Assembly (NCBI GenBank): GCA_963971305.1
Contig: OZ020303.1
Coordinates: 43,078,106 to 43,142,105 of the forward strand
Length of the DNA stretch: 64,000 bases
Direction of reading: 5' to 3'
Source of the DNA: Arcuatula senhousia
Taxonomy: Eukaryota; Mollusca; Bivalvia; Mytilida; Mytilidae
Positions 56,386 to 64,000 of the stretch are shown piece after piece; within the stretch, counting starts at the first letter, position 1; every line of letters begins with the position of its first letter. The position numbers were made by a program, and so were the translations under genes. The notes beneath the pieces are model-generated. The model was not told the origin of the DNA, did no database searches, and saw only the letters and a program-made list of their open reading frames with translations.

Positions 56386-57635
56386 GATGCTGCCCTGTCA
56401 AATGACTCTAAACTTTAACTATCATCGATACTTTAACCAGCAACTGCATTCGTTTAAAATGAAGACATCAAATTTCTGATCACATATCTCTCGTTGAATA
56501 GATCATAGCCATACGTTACGGTACGGTAAGTCCAAAGTAATAATAAAGGTGTCATCAAATCAGAATGACAGCTACAAGAAAACATTTATCCCTCCTTATT
56601 TATTGTAATTGACTATGTAATGAGAGGATTTTCCGCGTCTCCATATCCCAATTTATTATCACTTGATGTGTTCTAATTAGGCCATCACTAGTACTTTAGT
56701 TTTTATACTTCGTTGTAATGTTTTCCTTCAAATTATTTGACCGATGTAAAGTACCGGATGAGATTTGTACTTAAATATTCGGAGTTCACTGTAAAAAAGG
56801 ATTGTTCTCCTTTACTACTAGGAAACATTGATGTCTTCTTAATTTTGATAACAATATTTAACAATTGACGGTAAAACCACATCAAATATCACATTTCCAG
56901 TAATTTAATCAATTATTTTTAACGTAACATCGTTTTTTTTTTTCAGTAACAGTCAGTGTTGTTTCTCCGTAACTACAATTTTATTTCTGTAAAAGTTAAT
57001 GTATACATACTTTTTTATCCTTTTATCGTTCTACTTAAAATACTTTTATGTGTTTTGTAATTGAAAAATTGAAAAGTAAAATAAGTCGGCAATGAACACT
57101 GTAATTCAATGGTCTTATGTTTTTTTACGCAGTAACTCGTTAATTGTCGCCAGTTTGTACTAAATAGTAGAAACATTTTCGTCCCTTGCATGGGATCCTG
57201 TATTGTGAGTCAATGTTGAATTTTACTTAACACAATAAAAACAAGTAAAATGCAGGCTCGATCTAAAGAACAGCATCCACTGCTTCGGATATGAAGCTGA
57301 TTAAAAAGTTCAAGAATTGTATTGAGAAAGTTTTTAATCTATTGTTACTGTTGAATAGCAAGCTAAAGCTTTCAACTATCTCTTTGGAAAGCATAGATCA
57401 ATTGCCTTCTGTTCAAGGCTGCTAAAAAAACTTTTAGCAAAGTAAAAGGAAGCATTTGAATCAAATGTTTTCTATTCAGATGCTGGCCAAACAAAACTTG
57501 AAACACTATTTCGGGAAAGACCCTATGATATCCGACTGATTGAATGATGTAAATATAAAGTCCAGCAGTTTCTCGAAAAAAAATCATTTGTTGTTCAAAC
57601 CATTTATATCTCGGAAAGACCAAATTAAAATGCTT
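56386..57635. other. Upstream region of the EGF-TIR gene, no feature resolved
   Basis: AT-rich. I see no TATA box at a convincing distance on the - strand and no coding domain. Confidence 0.45.
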
Positions 57636-57965
57636 ACCCTTGGTATAAATGTAAAAAGACAGACCTTTTCTTAATATTTATGAATTAGTCATCAAGTTCA
57701 GGATTAAGATACCACGTGATGTTCTTCGAGTCGTTTTTATGTCATTCTGTCCTCGTCAGTCGATGTGTGAACATCTCTTACTTTTTAGCCCCTGAAGAAG
57801 GACTTTATGTCCGAAAATTTGGGCAATCTTGTTTTAGTTGTTTTAAAGGTTTTATTTATCTATATTTCTTATTTAGTTTTTACCTTTTAAATGCGGCTTC
57901 ACCATCCATTCATTTATCTTTTTTATTTATACACAGGCCACAGTGTAACATATTTTATTTTATTT
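57636..57965 (+). repeat. Penelope-like 3' end, uninterrupted
   Basis: This matches 26868-27107 plus 28080-28140 without the inserted element. It begins within the end of the nuclease frame (TTGGTATAAATGTAAAAAGA) and ends CCACAGTGTAACATATTTTA. Confidence 0.75.
57788..57824 (+). ncRNA. Hammerhead-ribozyme-like motif
   Basis: GCCC, CTGAAGA (fits CUGANGA), an extra A, GGAC-TTTAT-GTCC as stem II, GAAA, ATTT and GGGC are read in order. GCCC and GGGC would form stem I; AAUU would be a minimal, self-complementary stem III suited only to dimers. Penelope-like elements are known to carry hammerheads near their ends. The additional A between A9 and stem II departs from the usual core, so activity is uncertain. 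Confidence 0.4.
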
Positions 57966-58189
57966 ATTCTTTCGATACAAGAACTCGTCCAGTGGCTTTT
58001 TGTTTATTTGCCCCAGGATATCAACATATTTCAAATGATTAATCTAATTTGAGAATTCATATGAGGTTAGTTTATGCTTGAGAAAGTTTTTATGTTTTGC
58101 ATGTATTACATATTTCTACCTTTACAGATAAAAATCAAAATGACAACTAATGAGGTCAGGATTGAAAGTGCTAATTGACACCCAAAAGG

Positions 58190-58345
58190 TACAAATGACA
58201 ACAAAGTTCCAGACAATAAATTTTGCTACGCCTGAGGCGCTCTACCAAAAATATTGAAAATGCCAAACACTTTATAATTATGAAGAGCATAGAACAGTTA
58301 AGCCAAAAGTACCAAACTGGGGACCCAAATTATTACTAAGATGAT
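58190..58345 (+). repeat. Dispersed SINE/MITE-like repeat
   Basis: This aligns with 15925-16125 (AATTTTGCTACGCCTGA, then GCGCTCTACCAAAAATATT and ATGAAGAGCATAGAACA) but lacks the GCGTTTCGTCT segment. Confidence 0.6.
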
Positions 58346-58604
58346 CAACCTATGTCTGGAGTAGAAAGAACCTTGGGGTTTAAACCATTTTGAAATTTAA
58401 ACGGATAATTTAAAGCTTTGATGTGTTCATGATGTTACACATGAATAAAATATCAGATGATTACAAGAAGAGACTTGATTACAAAGTACCAAAAACACCA
58501 GTTATTTGGTTATGCTGCACATGCATTTTTCAAGAAGTAACACCTTGTTAGTAACATTTGAAGAAAAAAAATGATTGAAAAGATAAAAACCAAAAGTATA
58601 AAAA

Positions 58605-59335
58605 AAGTATTGATTTGGATTTATTTCTCAAAATTGACACACTAGGAAGGCTTTGTACAAAGCTCTATGACAAACGTGATGACTTCAACTTTCCAATAGT
58701 CAACTTTCCCTTTCTGTATAGCAACATTCCGTCCGCTCTAGCATATGGAGTTTACGTATCACAATTGATTCGCTATTCCAGAGCATGTGAGGAGTATAAC
58801 GACTTCCTTGGTAGAGCTACACGGCTGACAAGCAAATTGTTAACACAGGGGCAGGTTGTTGATATCACTCAAGAAATTTTACGGAATACATGTGCTCGTA
58901 GACAAATACGGGATTTCTATTTCTCAAATGAGCACAGATGTTGGTTTGACATAGAGTTTTGAAATGTTATCTTTTCCTGATTTGACCAACACTAAATCGA
59001 TCTTTGGCAACGTTACGGGTGTGCTATAGCAAGCATGAACTGCTTACTCTTCCGGAGCACCTGAGTTCACTGCCGTTTCGACTTGAGTTCACGTTGCTGA
59101 ATACGATTTTGTTGTACTATAGCAAGCATAAACTGCTTACTCTTCCGGAGCACCTGAGTTCCCTGCCGTTTCAACTTGAGTTCAGAATACGATTTTGTTG
59201 TTATGTGTGTGTTTTTTAATGTTGTGTGGTTTTTTTCGTTGTGATGTTTTTTTTTTGTCTACCGATTTTGTCTTTGTCTTTTCGGTATAATGATATTTGA
59301 TTACCCCTATGGTACACCATTGCTTCCCGGATCAG
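58605..59335 (+). pseudogene. Penelope-like RT fragment and 3' tail
   Basis: The open frame 58615-58962 carries LFLKIDTLGRLCTKLYDKRD, then FNFPIVNFPFLYSNIPSA and YVSQLIRYSRAC. It is the sister of 5000-5368 and is truncated before the YIDD motif. The tail contains a direct repeat of TTACTCTTCCGGAGCACCTG (59046 and 59138), then TTTTGTCTTTGTCTTTTCGG. Confidence 0.65.
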
Positions 59336-59397
59336 AAAGGAGGATGGTTTTGCATTGTATAAGCACCTCCATCCCGGAAAAACCAACACCACTACAG

Positions 59398-60284
59398 AAC
59401 GAGTGCAGCATGATACGACCGCAACATGTTGAACCCTGTACGTTTTAGGACAACATGGATAGTCAATTGCTCTGGACACATGCAGCCCATGGTGGACTGA
59501 CAAAGGTTTTTGACACATGCAGCTTTTGGTGGACTTTCCACTTAAAAGGAATTATTTTTTTTTCCAAAGGACATCAAAATTAGACCACAAATTTTCCATT
59601 TTGGTCCCTAATTACATAATAGGGGAAAAAGGGGGTTGCAAAAATTCATTCTCAATTTTGAATTCACTATTTGACAAGAACAAACATGCAAATTTTTTTT
59701 AATCGGACCACTATTATAAAAGTTTCGATTTTTGCCCCTTTTGGCCCATAATTACATATAAACGGTGAAAAAAGGGGTCCGAAAAAGTTCATCAGGTTCA
59801 TTCTTTTATTGTAAGAACATTCTTCACAAATTTCACTGCAATAAGCAAATTAGAAACAAAGTTATGGTGGAAACAATAAAAAAATTAAATTTTTTGCCCC
59901 TTTTGGGCCCCTAATATCGAAACAAAAAAGGGCGGATACCCAAAATCAATCCCATTCACCCTTTTATGGTAAGGAACATTATTGCCAAAGTACAAAGCAA
60001 TCAGATGTTTAGAACTAAAGTTATCATGGCAACAAACATAAAAGTAGCATTTTTGGCCCCTTTTTGGCCCCTAATTTCAAAACCATAACAAGTGGGACTC
60101 CCAAAATCAATCCCATCTATCCTTTAATAGTAAGGAATATTATTGTGAAATTTCATTGCATTCGGATTACTAGAACTAAAGTTATCGTGTATACACTAAA
60201 GTTAACAGACAACGACGACAACGACAACGACGACGACCACAACATCATACCATTATACGTCCGCATTTTTTTGCGGTCGTATAA
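59398..60284 (-). mobile_element. TACGACC-family element, inverted copy
   Basis: Read on -, the head is TACGACCGCAAAAAAATGCGG with a (GTCGTC/GTTGTCG)n run. Three to four cores follow (GGGGCCAAAAAGGGGC-like lines), then subterminal TTGCGGTCGTATCATGC. It lies directly upstream of the LINE relic. Confidence 0.7.
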
Positions 60285-60350
60285 AAATCGACGATAAATC
60301 AACAGACACAAAGGAACATATGATAAGAAGGAACTTCAACATAAAGTAAA

Positions 60351-63215
60351 ATGACGTGCAGAGATGTACCGAATACCCTTCTATCAACCAGAAATATTGT
60401 ACAGATTGGTTCGTGGAATGTCAGAACGAAGAACGAGGCAGAGAAAGTAACACAGATAGCAGCTGAGATCCGCAACTATAAGCTTACCCTCCTTGGACTT
60501 TGTGAGACTAGATGGACTCAAACTGGACAGCGACGACTGATGACATGTACAACTTTCCTGTTTTCAGGACACGAAGAAAAGGATGCACAACACCCTCTAA
60601 GGGTTGTTAGGAAAAAAGCACAAAGCACCGGTAGGATGGCAACCAAGACGTTTGACATAATCATTTACGAGTTAAAAGAACAAACAGATGAACGTATTGT
60701 TTTGTGCTATGCACAACCAAATGATGGTAATCACGAAGACAAAGATGGCATTTATGACCAGATAAACACCATCCTAGAACTTAGCAATAAAAAACATCAA
60801 TAATCTCATGGGAAACTTCAATGCGTAGATAAGTAATAATAACACCGGCAGAGGAAGTTATGGTATTTTTTGGAGTAGGAGACATGAATGAGAACGGAGA
60901 GAGATTTGCCGATGAATGTACATTCAACAACTTTGTCATTGGTGGGAGCATTTTCCAACACAAAAGATTCCTTAAAACAACATTGGTCTCTCATGACAAT
61001 GTGACATAAAATCTGATCGATCACACATTATCTGCAAGGGGTTCCGACGATCACTATTAGATATGAGAGTAAAAAAGGGTGCAGATGTTGCCTCAGACTA
61101 CAATCTTGTAACTGCAAGAATCAAGCTTTAATTGAAGAAAAACAGAGAATGAAAGAAGGAAACACATAGAGATTTTAGAATTACATTGACAAACAAATTA
61201 CAAACTCTCTACAAGAACTATTTATGATGAAAATGACACAATTATTGAGCATTATTGGATGGATTAAAAAGATACTGTAGTGGAAACATGTGAAGAGATA
61301 TTGGGAAGAAGAAGACCAGAGCAGAAGCATTAAATGTCAGCTAATACATACACGTAGATCGAAGTCGGGAAAACAAAGTAGCCAATCAACAACAGCCGCA
61401 CCAGAACAGCCAGGCACAACATGAATTCATATAGTGAAGCCAATAAAAATGTAAAGAAAAGTGTAAGAAAAGACAAGAGGGAATAATGTAGATGAAATTG
61501 CAAAACATGCAGAGGACCACAGCAGCCAGCAGGAATGTGAAAAAGATTCATGACACCACCAAGAAACTAACTAGCAGGACGGAGCAAACCAATGGAAAAC
61601 CAAGTTAAGGACAAAGATGGTAATTTGCTTTCAGAAACAAAAAAACAGCTGAGCGGATTGGCAGAGCATTTTGTGTAGTTGCTCAATAGACCAACACCAG
61701 ATAACACGCCAGATATCCTACCAGTCAACTGCAAACCACCTAGCAGGACAGGGATTCAGACAGCAATGAAACAGCTTAAGAATGGCAAGGTGCCAGGATG
61801 AGTAGCCAGTAGAGGTACTTCAAACGGACCCTAATATGATGGTTGAAACATTGCACATGTTTGCCAAGATCTGGGAAGAAGAAATACCAACAGAGTGAAA
61901 AGAAGGAGGCCTTGGACTATGCTCCAACTTTAGAGAGATCACACTTTTGTCCGTTCCAGCATAGGTCTTCAACAGAAAGACTTTGGAGCGACTGAAAGGG
62001 ACAGTTAATGAGAAACTGCAAGACCACCAGGCAGGTTTCAGAAATTACAGATCATGAACTGACCAGATAGCATCACTTCGCATTATTATAAATCAGTCCA
62101 TAGAATGAAACTCTCCACTCTAGATCAGTTTAAGATAACGAGAAGGCTTTGACAGTCTGGGCAGGGAGATTTTATGGAAACTGTTAAGACATTAAGGATT
62201 GCCATAAAAGTTTATAAACCTGATCAGAAACTCATATGAAGGAATGTCCTGTAGAGTAGTGCACGCAGGCAACTAACAATTTCAGAGTCAAGACCGGAGT
62301 AAGGCAAGGAAGGTTGCTATCACCTTTTTGTTTCTTTTTGCCATAGATTGGATCATAAAGACCATATCCAGGGGAAAGAGAAACGGAATACAATGGACAC
62401 TCTGGAACCAGCTATATGATTTGAATTTTGCGCATGATTTAGCACTCCTGTCACACAATCATTTACAGATGCAGGAGAAATCATCAGGACTACTCGGAAC
62501 CTCAGCTACCAAAGAACTCAACATTCACAGAGAAAAGACCAAGATCCTTAAAGTAAAAACACAATAATAACCCAGTAAGTCTAAATGAATATTCGCTACA
62601 AGAGGTAGTTATTCACATACCTTGGCAGTAAAATGGACAAACAGGGAGGTACAGATGCTGATGCTAAGACCAGAATCGGCAAAGCAAAAGCAGAATTTAC
62701 GGGTATCCAGCTCAATCATCTGGAATTTGCGAGTCATCAGCAGGAACATCAATCTACGACTTTTCAACACTAACGTGAAATAAGTCCTCCTGTATGGTGC
62801 AGAAATCTAGAGATTTACTAAGGCCACCAGCCATAAGATCCATACATTTGTAAACAAATGTCTTCGATTTATGCTTTCTATCCGCCTGCCTGAAACCATC
62901 CGTAACAAGGAATTATGGAGAAAGACCGACCAGTGTCCAGTTGAAGAAGAGATCTGTAAGTGAAGATAGGGTTGCCTAGGACATACCCTACGAAAGTCGA
63001 GTGGCAACATCAATAGGCAGGCGCTAACATGGACATCCCAAGGAAAGAGAAAACGAGGACGACCGAGAAACATCTGGAGAAGGGACGTGGAATCAGAGGT
63101 TAAGCTGATAGGCCAGACACGGGGAAAACTGCAACAAACAGCAAAGAACAGGCAGTGCTGGAGGACTATCGTCGATAGCCTATGCACAAGGAAAGGCGAA
63201 GGGCCATTGTAAAGT
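60351..63215 (+). pseudogene. Dead non-LTR retrotransposon (APE endonuclease plus RT)
   Basis: The first 150 codons (60351-60803) are an APE-type endonuclease start: IGSWNVRT, then LLGLCETRW, then SGHEEKDAQ. The next motif reads MGNFNA at 60809, with Asn where the catalytic Asp of GDFNA belongs. DHT and RRSLLDMRV-like lines follow to about 61080. The RT region shows RQGRLLSPF near 62300 and FAHDLALLSHNHLQ near 62430, where FADD has become FAHD. A conserved C-terminal line (RKRGRPRNIWRRDVES) is near 63050. Many stops and frameshifts intervene. The style is that of RTE-like elements with the same endonuclease; exact clade not determined. Confidence 0.75.
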
Positions 63216-64000
63216 TAGTAAGTTCTGACATTTAGTACAATTGCTTGGCAGTATATTAATATGTGCATATAAGTTTCGTGGAAATCGGTGAAATAAAATT
63301 TGAAAAAAATACAGACTTTGAATTTTTGAACACTTAAACATAAAAGTTTTTTTTATAACAGTTTTGAAACGACAGAACCCTTTTTGATTTTGTCAGTATT
63401 AAATATTAAATATTAAAGATAATTTATTGACATATAGCGTAAACCAAAATAAGTTTTTACGACAGGTTTATTACATGCGTGGTGCCGAATTGTGCTAAAC
63501 ATATGCAAAATAAAGCTTGTGTTTATTCAAATAAATTTAATTGAATGTTTTACAATGAAATTAAATCTTCAGATAATATTAGATGAGATATATTCCAGCT
63601 GTTTATACATTGACAAATTCTTTATAGCAATTAATAGTTGCCCTTAGCTAGAGGCCATCGCAGTGATTAAGAACAAATTTAGAATCAAAATGTATAACGG
63701 TTGTCTAATGCCTTATGGTTTATGTAACATACAATGAGCAATAAGGTTTTTTTCTCTAAGAAAAGTAATTTATCAATGCTTATAAGGAATGATCTAAGTA
63801 CGTTAATTATAATAATGTATGTATCATTATATAGGTTAGAAGTCGGATATGACAAAGCAAAATATCTCTGCAAGTTATCTTTATTAATCTTGTGCTTTTC
63901 AACTGCATATTTTTTGTTCTTTTGAAAGCATCAAATGAATTTCTTTTTAAGCACGACTGCCTTTTATTTATGTGATGAGTTGATAATGTTTAAAATATTT
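63216..64000. other. No gene seen
   Basis: AT-rich sequence with a repeated AAATATT near 63400. No coding or repeat family recognised. Confidence 0.5.

Overview
The window looks like a repeat-rich, AT-rich genomic segment of a bivalve mollusc, most likely a mytilid mussel. This is inferred from intron-containing genes with GT-AG splice sites, an EGF-TIR receptor of a kind typical of bivalve innate immunity, and dispersed repeats of mussel style. No prokaryotic gene organisation is present. Host genes are sparse. I can support two with confidence: a secreted four-EGF-domain protein (14283-14984, + strand) and a four-exon transmembrane receptor with six EGF-like repeats, one membrane span and a cytoplasmic TIR domain (56385-51361, - strand, predicted 797 residues, all three introns phase 1). 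A possible small TATA-driven two-exon gene lies at 17892-18395, and a transposase-like coding relic lies at 24446-22554.

Nearly everything else is mobile DNA. From 0-11.5 kb, nested tandem-core elements sit in and around a retroelement relic. From 18.5-34.1 kb there is an imperfect segmental duplication (A, 18.58-22.12 kb; B, 28.16-34.11 kb) that starts with Penelope-like RT fragments. Between its copies lie the transposase relic, a palindromic tandem array and the best Penelope-like element (RT plus GIY-YIG endonuclease, 25.08-27.1 kb, interrupted at 27108-28079). From 36.2-37.7 kb there is a further tandem-core element, and from 40.3-41.7 kb a decayed Penelope-like copy. From 42.5-49.2 kb one element with a CCCCGCGC head is split by a complete LTR retroelement (43592-48905). 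From 57.6-63.2 kb there are more retroelement tails, an inverted tandem-core element and a dead APE-endonuclease LINE.

Three systems deserve attention. (1) Several repeat families share one architecture: 5' palindromic head, simple repeat, tandem cores, and subterminal inverted repeats. The best-defined families also have a 3' hairpin. Inside this window, empty and filled site pairs show insertion into T tracts, which fits non-autonomous Helentron (HINE/pearl-like) elements. (2) The LTR element has 178-bp LTRs that read as identical, a TACG target duplication and a restorable empty site. It encodes only an HhH-Gag protein, has no pol, and carries about 55 AGATATCT palindromes spaced about 21 bp apart and bracketed by a 29-bp inverted repeat. 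(3) The EGF-TM-TIR receptor gene is intact, and a secreted EGF protein of similar terminal layout lies about 37 kb away.
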